Below are positions 6,144-13,591 of a stretch of 19,421 bases of DNA, piece by piece; the stretch's first letter is position 1, and every line of letters begins with the position of its first letter. The notes beneath the pieces were generated by a model, which worked only from the letters and a program-made list of their open reading frames with translations, was not told the origin of the DNA and did no database searches. Source of the stretch: Candidatus Methanosuratincola sp. GTDB lineage: Archaea > Thermoproteota > Methanomethylicia > Methanomethylicales > Methanomethylicaceae. The translations under genes and the position numbers were made by a program. Where the stretch lies: NCBI GenBank assembly GCA_029907755.1, contig JARYLH010000014.1:1-19421 (forward strand). Direction: 5' to 3'.

Positions 6144-6635
6144 TTGTCCACTTACGACCTGCTCCACAAGTTCGAGGCCGAGGTCTCCCAGATAGTCCGC
6201 TACGTTTACTTCAGGAGCCTCCCCAGGGCCGAGCAGGACCTCTCGGTTCTGAAGAACAAGCTGAACGGGACAGGCGAATTGGGGAGGGGGTTCTACGACG
6301 CAGTCAGGGGGATATACAACTGCGCGAAGGAGAGGGACCTCGCCTCGCTCTACATCAAGCTCTACAGGAAAGGGACCGCGCAGGAGATCAGCGCACTCTC
6401 GGAGAAGTTCAGGAACGAGGCATATAGGCCGACTATAGACGACTACGAGAGGGGCTTCATGATAGCCTGGGAGATAGCTTCAAAGACCCTTGCGTTCCTG
6501 AAGGAGAACTACCCCGAATACCCGCTCAACAGCGAGCCGCAGGAGAAGAAAAAGCAGCAGGATGCGGGCGACGACGCCTTCGAGGTCGCCCCGCGGAAGA
6601 AGTCTAGGGAAAAGCGGCAGGGTAGAGAAGGTTGA
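6144..6635 (+). CDS. Helical protein of unknown function with a basic tail
   Basis: This 163-residue protein is not recognised. Its body (residues 1-130) is predicted to be helical, with amphipathic segments such as YDLLHKFEAEVSQIVRYVYF and YERGFMIAWEIASKTLAFLK. The last 30 residues are charged and low-complexity (EKKKQQDAGDD then RKKSREKRQGREG), which looks disordered and could contact nucleic acid or ribosomes. The TTG at 6144 is the only early start, since TGA lies just before it in frame. There is no clear ribosome site, so the mRNA may be leaderless or have a very short leader. Its 3' end overlaps the convergent EMC6-like gene by 32 nt. High GC at third positions supports coding. Confidence 0.75.
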   Translation: MSTYDLLHKFEAEVSQIVRYVYFRSLPRAEQDLSVLKNKLNGTGELGRGFYDAVRGIYNCAKERDLASLYIKLYRKGTAQEISALSEKFRNEAYRPTIDDYERGFMIAWEIASKTLAFLKENYPEYPLNSEPQEKKKQQDAGDDAFEVAPRKKSREKRQGREG

Positions 6636-6918
6636 TCGAGAGCACCCATATCGAGAACCAGAGCAGGAAGTAGGAGAAGATCCCGGTCATGTAGTACTTT
6701 TTCTTGTCTGGGATGTCCCTGAATGGCCCGAAGCTCTTGAGGAAAACGTACGAGGCAATGAAGATCGCTACCCCAACGACGATTCCAAGTTCCCCCCTGA
6801 TGTTCAGGCCGCCGGTGATCAGGCCGCCGATAACTGCAAATACCACCCTGATGTAATACATCCTCCTGTAAATGCCCTCTGGCTTGGGAGCTGATTGTTT
6901 TGAAGTCTGGGATGACAT
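6604..6918 (-). CDS. EMC6-like small membrane protein
   Basis: The 104-residue protein has a short polar N-terminus and three hydrophobic helices: about 20-41 (MYYIRVVFAVIGGLITGGL), 45-63 (GIVVGVAIFIASYVFLKSF) and 78-99 (MTGIFSYFLLWFSIWVLSINLLY). The final helix, with TG-x-x-SYFLLWF after a KKYY basic loop, resembles the EMC6/Rab5-interacting protein family. In eukaryotes this is a core subunit of the ER membrane insertase complex, and archaea carry short homologues. Assignment rests on helix pattern and this motif. The ATG at 6918 has GAGGA 9 nt upstream. That start overlaps the beginning of the divergent NFACT gene by 19 nt, so its promoter must lie inside NFACT; a CTTATTAAG box occurs there on the minus strand, about 45 nt upstream. 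Confidence 0.7.
   Translation of the reverse strand: MSSQTSKQSAPKPEGIYRRMYYIRVVFAVIGGLITGGLNIRGELGIVVGVAIFIASYVFLKSFGPFRDIPDKKKYYMTGIFSYFLLWFSIWVLSINLLYPAAFP
6887..6902 (+). promoter_or_regulatory. Ribosome-binding site supporting a TTG start for the NFACT gene
   Basis: GGAGCTGAT matches the archaeal anti-Shine-Dalgarno complement GGAGGTGAT with one mismatch and ends 4 nt before TTG at 6900. It supports TTG over the ATG at 6912. A weak TATA-like TGTAAAT lies near 6867-6873. Confidence 0.5.
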
Positions 6919-8846
6919 CCTTGGACATCCTCGCTACCGTAAGTGAACTCAACTCCACCTTAATAAGCGCTCGCGTTGACAACGTCTACCAAGTTGAGGG
7001 ATCCCTGCTGGTGTTCCGTTTCCATGCCACCTCAGCAGCCTACGACCTGGTCTTCGACCCGCAGCGGCGGCTGAACCTCACGCGCTTCAGGTACCCCGTC
7101 CCAGAGAGGCCTACCCCGACTGCGATGAACCTGCGGCGATACCTGGCGGGAGCCAAAGTCTCCCGGTTCGAACAGATCGACTTTGACCGGATCGCCGTAA
7201 TGGTATTGGAGAGGGGCGGAGAACAGTACTCGGTGTATTTCGAGATCTTCGGCGACGGTAACCTCCTTATCGCGGACAAGGACGGCGTGATCAGGTTCGC
7301 CCTCCACCAGAAGGAGATGAAGGACAGGGTGCTTAGGGTCGGCGTGCCATACAGGCCGCCCCCGAGGCGGGGCCTCGAGGTCGCCGATGATCCAATCCCG
7401 ATCGGGGAGCTGAACGCGTCTAAGCACCCTATATCCAGGGCGCTCACCCGGGTCCTCAACCTGCCCTCCGAGCTCGTCGAGGAGGGCCTTGCCAGGGCAG
7501 GCATACCGACCGATCGCCCCTCGGAGGGCATAACGGAGGCTGAGGTAGCCGCCTTCAGGTCCTCCGTCCTATCGGTCCTCGAGGAGGTCCGATCGGGGAG
7601 GCTGAAGCCCACGATAATCGATCAGGGCGGGAAGCCAATTACCGTTGTCCCTGTTGAGTTCGTATCTGTGGCGGGCGACCGGCGGCATTTCCGGACCTTC
7701 AACGAGGCGGTCGACGTCTACTTCGGGGGGCTCGTCCTCGAGCAGGCGGGTGACAGGCGGAAGGCGAGGGTTGAGGAGGAGATAAGGGGCCTCGAGGCGA
7801 TCAGGTCAAGGCAGCTCGAACACATAACCGAGCTCGAGAAGCGGCGGGCCGAGTCGTTGGAGAAGGGTAAGCTCGTCATGGCAAACCTGCCCGCCGTGCA
7901 GTCCCTCGTCCAGATGGTGCTGAGGGAGAGGCGATCGGGCAAGGACTGGGGCTCGATACGGTCTCTCGACTGCAACATAAGGGAGATAGACGGGGCGGGG
8001 GGCACCCTCGTCTACCAGCTCGGGAGTAAAGACGTGGTGATCGACTTCAAGGTCTCGGCAGCCGAGAACGCGGAGCGCTACTTCTCAGAGTCGAAGGAGG
8101 CGTCGCGGAAGCTCGAGGGCCTCAGGAAGGCGCTCGAGGAGACCGAGAGGAAGATCGAGGAGGCCAGGAAGGGCCTCTCGGCTATTCCGAAGCCGACCGT
8201 CCTGAGGGCGATGAGCAAGGAGTGGTACGAGAAGTTCCGGTGGATGTACTCCTCGGACGGCTTCCTCGTGATAGGCGGCAAGGACGCGACCCAGAATGAA
8301 GTCTTAGTGAAGAAGCACCTGGAGCCAATGGACATATTCGTCCACGCTGACCTGCCGGGGGGCTCTGTCGTGGTGGTCAAGTCCGGGGGAAAGGAGATCC
8401 CTGACAGGACAAAGGCTGAGGCTGTCGCATTCGCTGTGGCATACTCCCGGGCATGGAGGGCGGGCGTAGCCGTCGCTGACGGGTACTGGGTGTACCCGGA
8501 CCAGGTCACCAAGACGCCCCCATCAGGGGAATACCTCGGCAAGGGGGCATTCATGATCTACGGGGAGAGGAAATACGTGAGGAACATCCCGCTCGAACTC
8601 CAGATCGGGATCGTCCTATCGAACGGCGAGTACAAGGTGATCGCGGGCGTTGGCGACTTCGTCCGTTCGAGGACAGCCCTGTGGGTGAGCCTAAGGCCCG
8701 GCGAGCTGGAGGGAAAGCGACTAGCCTTGGCAATAAAGGATCGCCTGGGGAGGCAGGCAGACCGCGACTTGGAGGAGAAGGTTGCCGCCGTCCCCGACTC
8801 CGACATACTGAACGTGCTTCCCTCGGGCGGATGCGCCTTGATCTGA
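6900..8846 (+). CDS. rqcH: NFACT-family ribosome quality control protein (Rqc2/RqcH homologue)
   Basis: The 648-residue protein has the full NFACT layout. The NFACT-N domain (about 1-250) carries the conserved Asp-Arg pair at D96-R97 (DFDR), which in Rqc2/RqcH is needed for tailing of stalled chains. A Glu/Lys/Arg-rich coiled coil spans about 285-430 in two arms. The NFACT-R domain (about 440-560) contains WYEKFRWMYSSDGFLVIGG, FVHADLPGG and PSGEYLGKGAFMIYG. The family binds the 50S subunit with peptidyl-tRNA after ribosome splitting and recruits tRNA-Ala to add C-terminal Ala tails. Length is typical for archaea. The TTG start has GGAGCTGAT just upstream. The first codons overlap the start of the EMC6-like gene on the opposite strand. 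The symbol follows the bacterial name; archaeal members are often left unnamed. Confidence 0.92.
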   Translation: MKSGMTSLDILATVSELNSTLISARVDNVYQVEGSLLVFRFHATSAAYDLVFDPQRRLNLTRFRYPVPERPTPTAMNLRRYLAGAKVSRFEQIDFDRIAVMVLERGGEQYSVYFEIFGDGNLLIADKDGVIRFALHQKEMKDRVLRVGVPYRPPPRRGLEVADDPIPIGELNASKHPISRALTRVLNLPSELVEEGLARAGIPTDRPSEGITEAEVAAFRSSVLSVLEEVRSGRLKPTIIDQGGKPITVVPVEFVSVAGDRRHFRTFNEAVDVYFGGLVLEQAGDRRKARVEEEIRGLEAIRSRQLEHITELEKRRAESLEKGKLVMANLPAVQSLVQMVLRERRSGKDWGSIRSLDCNIREIDGAGGTLVYQLGSKDVVIDFKVSAAENAERYFSESKEASRKLEGLRKALEETERKIEEARKGLSAIPKPTVLRAMSKEWYEKFRWMYSSDGFLVIGGKDATQNEVLVKKHLEPMDIFVHADLPGGSVVVVKSGGKEIPDRTKAEAVAFAVAYSRAWRAGVAVADGYWVYPDQVTKTPPSGEYLGKGAFMIYGERKYVRNIPLELQIGIVLSNGEYKVIAGVGDFVRSRTALWVSLRPGELEGKRLALAIKDRLGRQADRDLEEKVAAVPDSDILNVLPSGGCALI

Positions 8847-8887
8847 AGCGGATCGTGTGTTCAGAGCCGCTTCGCCGTCCCTACTAT

Positions 8888-8898
8888 ACTATAAATAT
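8888..8898 (+). promoter_or_regulatory. TATA box ahead of the CBS gene run
   Basis: ACTATAAATAT is a strong TATA-like element about 40 nt before the ATG at 8931, within an AT-rich stretch (8881-8930) that stands out in a GC-rich window. It predicts a leader of about 10-15 nt and marks the start of the plus-strand CBS-RNase-AMMECR1 region. Confidence 0.6.
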
Positions 8899-8930
8899 CA
8901 GGAAAAACAAAGATAAAACCGGGGCTATAA

Positions 8931-9485
8931 ATGGTCGGCATCCGAGCTCGAGTTCTAGTAGCTGATGTGATGACAAGGGACCTCGTGACGCTCTCTGAAA
9001 CCTCCACCGCGAAAGAAGTCGCTGTCGCCATGAGCGGCAAGTCTGTCGGCTCGGTGGTGATCACCAAAGAAGGGCACCCTTCAGGCATAATCACGGAGAA
9101 GGACCTAGTTGAGCGGGTGATCGCCCGGGGGAGGGATCCCGAAAGGACACTGGCGAGGGAGATAATGTCATCGCCTGTATCCGTAATAGACCCCAGGGCG
9201 GATGCGATGGAGGCTGCGAGGAAGATGGCGAAGCTCGGCGTAAGGCGCCTCGTTGTCGTCGACAAGGGCAAGATGGTGGGCATTGTGACCTCGAGGGACA
9301 TCCTCTCCACGGCGCCGGAGCTGATGGAAGTGCTTGCCGATGCTGCCAAGAATAGGATCGTGCCCTCCAAGAGGGGGGAGAGCCTCGCTGGCTTCTGCGA
9401 CAACTGCGAGGAATGGTCAGAGAGCCTGGAGGAGGTAAATGGGCACTTCCTCTGCGAGGTCTGCAGGAACGAGATGGAGACATGA
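8931..9485 (+). CDS. CBS-pair protein with C-terminal zinc ribbon
   Basis: The 184-residue protein has one Bateman module made of two CBS motifs: about residues 10-65 (VADVMTRDLVTL, GSVVITKEGHPSGIITEKDLV) and 78-130 (REIMSSPVSVI, VRRLVVVDKGKMVGIVTSRDI). A small zinc ribbon follows, with cysteines C156, C159, C175 and C178 (C-x2-C, then C-x2-C). CBS pairs usually bind adenosine nucleotides such as AMP, ATP or SAM and act as energy or ligand sensors. A zinc ribbon can bind nucleic acid or protein, so the protein could be a ligand-controlled regulator; this is inferred. The ATG at 8931 follows a good TATA box. It is the first of three adjacent CBS genes but is separated from the next by 97 nt. 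Confidence 0.9.
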   Translation: MVGIRARVLVADVMTRDLVTLSETSTAKEVAVAMSGKSVGSVVITKEGHPSGIITEKDLVERVIARGRDPERTLAREIMSSPVSVIDPRADAMEAARKMAKLGVRRLVVVDKGKMVGIVTSRDILSTAPELMEVLADAAKNRIVPSKRGESLAGFCDNCEEWSESLEEVNGHFLCEVCRNEMET

Positions 9486-9582
9486 TCGCCCATCCTGAGT
9501 ATGTGCACCCTGAGAAGCGCTGATTGGAAATCCATTCGGAGACGGGATGCCGTTATAGCCGCTGGCGGAGGTAGTTGAAAAC

Positions 9583-10425
9583 ATGAGAGTTGGTGAATTG
9601 ATGAAGAGCCCTGTTGTTACAGTCTCGAAAAACGATACAGTTGCGAGGGCAAGGAACCTGATGCTGAGGGAAATGGTGAGCAGGCTGGTAGTTGTGGAGG
9701 GGGGTTCCCCAACGGGGATCCTGACGAAGAAGGACCTTGTGAGGGACCTGGCCGGGTACAAGATGCGCAACAGGGAATTGGACTCAATAATGGTCCTCGA
9801 GATCATGAGGACCCCTGTCAAGGTGATCCAGGAAAGCGCCACCGTGGAGGAGGCTGCAAGAACTATGGTCAAGGCAAACATAAGGGGACTTCCGGTGGTC
9901 GACTCAGAAGGCAGCCTAGTTGGCATAATAACCAAGACTGACATGACTTCGTATTACTTCCAGTCGCACAAAGGAAGGCATACCGTGGGGGAGATTGGGA
10001 GGAAGCTGGACCAGACCCCGGTCGTAAAGAGGACGCACTCCTTCTACCGCGTGGTTGACATGATGGAGGAGTACTCCGCCGACCGGGTCATCGTCGAGGA
10101 GGGTAAGAGGCCCGTTGGGATCATAACCGAAACGGACCTCTCATTCCTCAGGCCATACAGGGGGTCCGAGCCCTTCATAAAGGGAACCGCGATGAAGTCC
10201 GAGGAACCCTGGCCCACAAGGCTCTACCAGCTCCCGACTGCGGAGTCGTTGATGACTGTTGAGCCAATCACAGTCGAAGCGGACCAGGACGCAGCCGAGG
10301 CTGCGAGGATTCTGCTGGAGAACGGCATAGGCGGGATGCCCGTGGTCAACAAAGAATATGAGCTGGTCGGCATGATCACAAAATTCGACTTCGTGAAGGC
10401 GATAGGAATGGAGGGATCGGCATGA
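9583..10425 (+). CDS. Four-CBS-domain protein (double Bateman module)
   Basis: The 280-residue protein is built only of CBS motifs: about residues 1-55 (VGELMKSPVVTV), 68-125 (VLEIMRTPVKVI, GLPVVDSEGSLVGIITKTDM), 133-190 (degenerate, VGEIGRKLDQTPVVK) and 220-278 (AESLMTVEPITV, GGMPVVNKEYELVGMITKFDF). Such proteins bind adenine nucleotides between paired CBS motifs. No catalytic or DNA-binding domain is attached, so it must act through a partner. The ATG at 9583 has GGAGGT 10 nt upstream. Its last four bases overlap the next CBS gene (ATGA), implying coupled translation and probably a physical complex of the two. Confidence 0.92.
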   Translation: MRVGELMKSPVVTVSKNDTVARARNLMLREMVSRLVVVEGGSPTGILTKKDLVRDLAGYKMRNRELDSIMVLEIMRTPVKVIQESATVEEAARTMVKANIRGLPVVDSEGSLVGIITKTDMTSYYFQSHKGRHTVGEIGRKLDQTPVVKRTHSFYRVVDMMEEYSADRVIVEEGKRPVGIITETDLSFLRPYRGSEPFIKGTAMKSEEPWPTRLYQLPTAESLMTVEPITVEADQDAAEAARILLENGIGGMPVVNKEYELVGMITKFDFVKAIGMEGSA

Positions 10426-11225
10426 AACTGACTGACATAGCAACGAGGGAAGCGCCAGCCCTGAACAAGAACCGACCCCTTCTGGACGCCTTGGACTTGA
10501 TGGAGAAGCAAGGGCTGGAGGGCATATGCGTCTCGGACGACGGAAAGGTTGTGGGCTACCTCTCGTACGCAGAGATACTGACGAAGATTGGGACCCAGCG
10601 GCTGAGGGCAGTCTCGCCGGGGTCGCTCTACATCTCCGGATTCATGAGCAGCTTCCCAGCAACCGTCTCGAACGACACCTCGGTGAGGAAGGCGGCGAAG
10701 CTGATGCTGGAGCTGAATGCCGACCTTCTCCCGATGTTCTACGGGGAGATGTTCTTGGGCGTTGTATACAGGTCGAGCATGGTGAAGGCTGTGCAGGACA
10801 GGGAAATGGACGCATCCCAGCTCATGCGGAGGAAATTCCCGTCCGTCAGGTCCAGCGAGCGCGCGATACACGCAAGGAAGCTCCTTTTGGACAGCGGATC
10901 TCCGCTGATCCCGGTGCTAAACGATGATGGGAGGTACATCGGGGCGGTGACGAGGGGCGCTCTCCTGAAGGCTCTTGTTGACTTCCACATGTATGTCCCC
11001 GAGAAGCACCAGAAGGCAAGGATAAGGCAGCTGTCGATCTCGAACATGATGAAGGTGGACTACCCGTCGATTGGCGAGGATTCGACCCTCGGGGAGGCGG
11101 CTAGGAAGATCCTGGATGAGCGTTGCCCTGGAGTGGTCGTGGTTAACGGGCTCACCCCCGTGGGGATAATCTCGACAGACGAGATCCTCTCCTTCATCGT
11201 CAACACATTCCCAGAGGAGCAGTAG
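10422..11225 (+). CDS. Four-CBS-motif protein, divergent partner of the preceding CBS protein
   Basis: The 267-residue protein has four CBS-like repeats, at about residues 1-60 (LTDIATREAPAL, GICVSDDGKVVGYLSYAEIL), 70-125 (ISGFMSSFPATV, LLPMFYGEMFLGVVYRSSM), 130-188 (LIPVLNDDGRYIGAVTRGALL) and 205-262 (ISNMMKVDYPSI, GVVVVNGLTPVGIISTDEIL). The second and third are less canonical than those of its neighbour. No other domain is seen. The start codon overlaps the stop of the preceding CBS gene by 4 nt, and the stop is 2 nt before the Mut7-C gene, so all three are very likely on one mRNA. A heteromeric CBS assembly with the upstream protein is a reasonable inference. Confidence 0.88.
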   Translation: MKLTDIATREAPALNKNRPLLDALDLMEKQGLEGICVSDDGKVVGYLSYAEILTKIGTQRLRAVSPGSLYISGFMSSFPATVSNDTSVRKAAKLMLELNADLLPMFYGEMFLGVVYRSSMVKAVQDREMDASQLMRRKFPSVRSSERAIHARKLLLDSGSPLIPVLNDDGRYIGAVTRGALLKALVDFHMYVPEKHQKARIRQLSISNMMKVDYPSIGEDSTLGEAARKILDERCPGVVVVNGLTPVGIISTDEILSFIVNTFPEEQ

Positions 11226-11227
11226 GG

Positions 11228-11659
11228 TTGCGGTTCGTTGCCGATGCGATGCTCGGCAAGCTGGCAAGGTGGCTGAGGATCATCGGCTACGACACAGAAT
11301 ACCTGCCATCGGCCGGAGACGACGAGCTGATATCCGCCGCCGAGGGCGGCGGGCGCCTCCTCCTGACCAGGGACGGAGAGCTCTTCAGGCGGGCCGTGAG
11401 GCGGGGCGTCCCTGCCATCCTGATAAAGTCCACTGCCATAGTCGAGGAGCTGTCCGAGATCACCCGCACTTTGGGGCTGAGGCTCTCTGGAGAGACCAGA
11501 TGCCCCCTCTGCAACGAGCTCCTGGTCGAGGGTGGGGACGGTCCGGACGTGCCGGCGAGAGGGAAGGTCTGGGAGTGCCCCCGTTGCAGAAAGTTTTATT
11601 GGCACGGCACCCACTGGTTGAAGATAAACGAAACACTTGAAGCTTCTGGCTTAAGGTGA
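11228..11659 (+). CDS. Mut7-C RNase-like (PIN-related) protein with zinc ribbon
   Basis: The 143-residue protein matches the Mut7-C family. It opens with RFVADAMLGKLARWLRIIGYDT (acidic D6), then GGGRLLLTRDGELFRRA, with a second acidic residue in TRD. A zinc ribbon follows, with C92-x2-C95 and C117-x2-C120 (CPLC and CPRC), ending KFYWHGTHW. The family is a PIN-like fold named after the C-terminal domain of C. elegans Mut-7 and is predicted to act as an RNase; direct evidence for short archaeal members is limited as far as I know. The TTG at 11228 is 2 nt after the upstream CBS stop, with GAGGAG about 8 nt before it. Its stop overlaps the AMMECR1 start by 4 nt. Confidence 0.9.
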   Translation: MRFVADAMLGKLARWLRIIGYDTEYLPSAGDDELISAAEGGGRLLLTRDGELFRRAVRRGVPAILIKSTAIVEELSEITRTLGLRLSGETRCPLCNELLVEGGDGPDVPARGKVWECPRCRKFYWHGTHWLKINETLEASGLR

Positions 11660-12273
11660 GCCGAGTGTACTCGATTGAGGAAGGAAGATATTTGGTCAGG
11701 CTGGCAAGGCGTGCGGTCGAGGAGTACATGTTCACAGGCACGAAGATAAGGCCCGCCGATGTGCCAGACCGAAAGCTGCTCGAAAAGTCGGGCGTATTCG
11801 TCACGCTGGAGAAGGTTACCCCTGCAGGCCGCTCGCTCAGGGGGTGCATCGGCTACCCTGTCCCCCACCTCCCGCTCGTTGAGGCAACGGTCGACTCGGC
11901 GATCAGCGCGGCGTTCAACGACCCGAGGTTCCCGCCTGTCGAGCGCCGGGAGCTCGACTTGATAGTCTTCGAGGTAAGCATACTGACCCCACCAGTCCAA
12001 GTCAAGGTGGATTCCCCGAAGGACCTCCCTTCAAGCATAAAGGTCGGCAGGGACGGGCTGATCGTGGAGAGTGGCTATTACAAGGGGTTGCTGCTGCCGC
12101 AGGTCCCAGTGGAGTACGGGTGGGACGAGGAGACCTTCCTAGCCGAGTGCTGCATGAAGGCCGGCCTCCCGCCAGACGCCTGGCTATCCAGGAAGACTTC
12201 GGTCTACAAGTTCACGGCAGAGATCTTCGCAGAGTCGTCGCCCAAGGGCGAAGTGGTCCAGAAGTCCCTGTAG
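11656..12273 (+). CDS. AMMECR1-domain protein
   Basis: The 205-residue protein has the AMMECR1 fold. The signature LRGCIGY is at residues 61-67, preceded by SGVFVTLEK, and followed by AAFNDPRFPPV and by LLLPQVPVEYGWD with AECCMKAGLPPDAW. This is the usual archaeal length. The molecular role of the family is not established; the conserved RGCIGY segment suggests an enzyme or ligand site, and some relatives lie near radical-SAM and MEMO genes. The GTG at 11656 overlaps the Mut7-C stop by 4 nt (GTGA). A GTG at 11665 is an alternative, with AGGTGA 5 nt ahead of it. The gene is part of the CBS-RNase operon. Confidence 0.93.
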   Translation: MSRVYSIEEGRYLVRLARRAVEEYMFTGTKIRPADVPDRKLLEKSGVFVTLEKVTPAGRSLRGCIGYPVPHLPLVEATVDSAISAAFNDPRFPPVERRELDLIVFEVSILTPPVQVKVDSPKDLPSSIKVGRDGLIVESGYYKGLLLPQVPVEYGWDEETFLAECCMKAGLPPDAWLSRKTSVYKFTAEIFAESSPKGEVVQKSL

Positions 12274-12284
12274 GTCGTCTTCCC

Positions 12285-13478
12285 ATGAGAGTTTACCTTG
12301 CGCCCTGCGGCATCGCACTCGGTCATGCAGGTAGGTGCATCCCCATTGCGAAGGCGCTCCGGTCCAGGGGGGACGATGTCTTCTTCTCCACCTACGGCGA
12401 GGCAGTCCAGTTCATAAAGAAGGCGTCCTTCCCAGTCGGGCAGGTCCCTCCCATCCGTGTCTTCGAGAAGGAGGATGGAGAATTCGATCTCCGCAGGACG
12501 CTCTCGATCGGGCCGAAGAACCTTTACACATTCGCTTTGCAGGTAGGCGCAGAGCTCTCACTGATAGAGCACTTCAAGCCAGATGTGGTCGTGTCGGACA
12601 GCCGCCTCTCCACAGTACTTGCCTCCAGGATGAGGAGAATAGTCTCGGTGCTGATCCTGCACCAGCTCAGGATCATGATACCCCACAAGAGGCCGATCCT
12701 CCGCAAGTCGAAGCTGAAGGTGAAAGCCAACGTGGAGCGCCTCGGTCTCGAGATCCTGGGGAGCCTCTGGAAGATGAGCAAGGTGATCGTCGTACCCGAC
12801 TTCCCCCCTCCCTACACCATTGCGAAGGCTAACGTAGTGCCCTCGAACCAATACGTCAAGAAGCTACGGCTCGTAGGCCCGGTGATACCAAGGTACCCCG
12901 ATGATCTGCCTGAGCAGGAGGAGCTGAAGCGTTCCTTGGGGTTCGACGACCGGCCGCTCATATTCGCTGCGATCAGCGGCACGAAAGCTGAGAAGCTGAT
13001 GATCACCAAGACGATTGCAGAGATCTTCCAGGAGTTCCCTGACCGTTACAACATCGTCCTCTCTAGGGGGCTCTCGGATGTCCCTAACACCGAGGTGAAG
13101 TCGAACGGCGGGCGCCTCCGGATATACAACTGGGTCGATGACCGCTACAAGTACCTGAAGGCATGCGACCTGCTCGTCACAAGGGGAGGGCACAACACTG
13201 TCGGGGAGGCAATATACTACGGGAAGCCGATGGTCGTGATCCCGACTATAGCCCACTCCGAGCACCAGGGCATAGCGGAATCAATTGAGAAGATGGAGAT
13301 CGGCAGGAAGATCCAGCAGTATGACCTGAGCAAGGAGACGCTCTTCCGCGCCGTCGAGGAGGTGATGCGATCAGAATCCTGCCTGAGGAACATCAAGGCA
13401 GCCCAGCGGTTTGCGAGTCGCTTTAATGCTGTAGACTCGATCGTGAAGATCACGCGCGAAGTGGTCGGAAAGGCATGA
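12285..13478 (+). CDS. MurG/UGT-like (GT-B fold) glycosyltransferase
   Basis: The 397-residue protein has the two-domain GT-B layout. The N-terminal half starts MRVYLAPCGIALGHAGRCIPIA, the glycine-rich acceptor-side loop of UGT/MurG-type enzymes. The C-terminal half contains LIFAAISGT, RIYNWVDDRYKYLKACD and the donor-sugar signature LLVTRGGHNTVGEAIYYGKP at about residues 292-311, followed by HSEHQGIAESIE. Such enzymes move a nucleotide-activated sugar to a lipid or glycan at the cytoplasmic face of the membrane. Donor and acceptor are unknown. An upstream in-frame extension to 12120 is open but unlike the family, so the ATG at 12285 is preferred. It lies 11 nt after AMMECR1 and may be the last gene of that operon. 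Confidence 0.9.
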   Translation: MRVYLAPCGIALGHAGRCIPIAKALRSRGDDVFFSTYGEAVQFIKKASFPVGQVPPIRVFEKEDGEFDLRRTLSIGPKNLYTFALQVGAELSLIEHFKPDVVVSDSRLSTVLASRMRRIVSVLILHQLRIMIPHKRPILRKSKLKVKANVERLGLEILGSLWKMSKVIVVPDFPPPYTIAKANVVPSNQYVKKLRLVGPVIPRYPDDLPEQEELKRSLGFDDRPLIFAAISGTKAEKLMITKTIAEIFQEFPDRYNIVLSRGLSDVPNTEVKSNGGRLRIYNWVDDRYKYLKACDLLVTRGGHNTVGEAIYYGKPMVVIPTIAHSEHQGIAESIEKMEIGRKIQQYDLSKETLFRAVEEVMRSESCLRNIKAAQRFASRFNAVDSIVKITREVVGKA

Positions 13479-13505
13479 TAGTTGCCTGCGATGCCGCCCT
13501 TCGCG

Positions 13506-13519
13506 ACGGTTTACCAACC
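13506..13519 (+). terminator. Small inverted repeat after the glycosyltransferase
   Basis: CGGTT, TACC, AACCG forms a 5-bp hairpin about 28 nt past the stop. No T-run follows at once (TTTT appears only at 13541-13544). It may help end the operon transcript, but the evidence is weak. Confidence 0.25.
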
Positions 13520-13570
13520 GCCTTCCCATTCGCGCCAGCCTTTTGTGCGCAAAGATCCATTAGAACTGGA

Positions 13571-13579
13571 CAAAAAAAG
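13571..13579 (-). terminator. Oligo-T terminator of the RAM-domain gene
   Basis: On the minus strand CTTTTTTTG, a run of seven T residues, lies about 14 nt after the stop of the RAM gene. This is the strongest oligo-T signal in the window and fits factor-independent archaeal termination. Confidence 0.6.
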
Positions 13580-13591
13580 GATGAGTTGCTG

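Noticed and set aside
5231..6427. A 398-codon plus-strand frame covering fumarase alpha and running into the next gene
   Set aside because: It is antisense to a fumarase with its three cluster cysteines; the translation is Ser/Leu/Pro-rich and changes character where the real plus-strand gene begins in another frame.
10224..10871. A 215-codon minus-strand frame across the two CBS genes
   Set aside because: It spans the junction of two genes that overlap by ATGA on the plus strand and shows no domain; it is a shadow.
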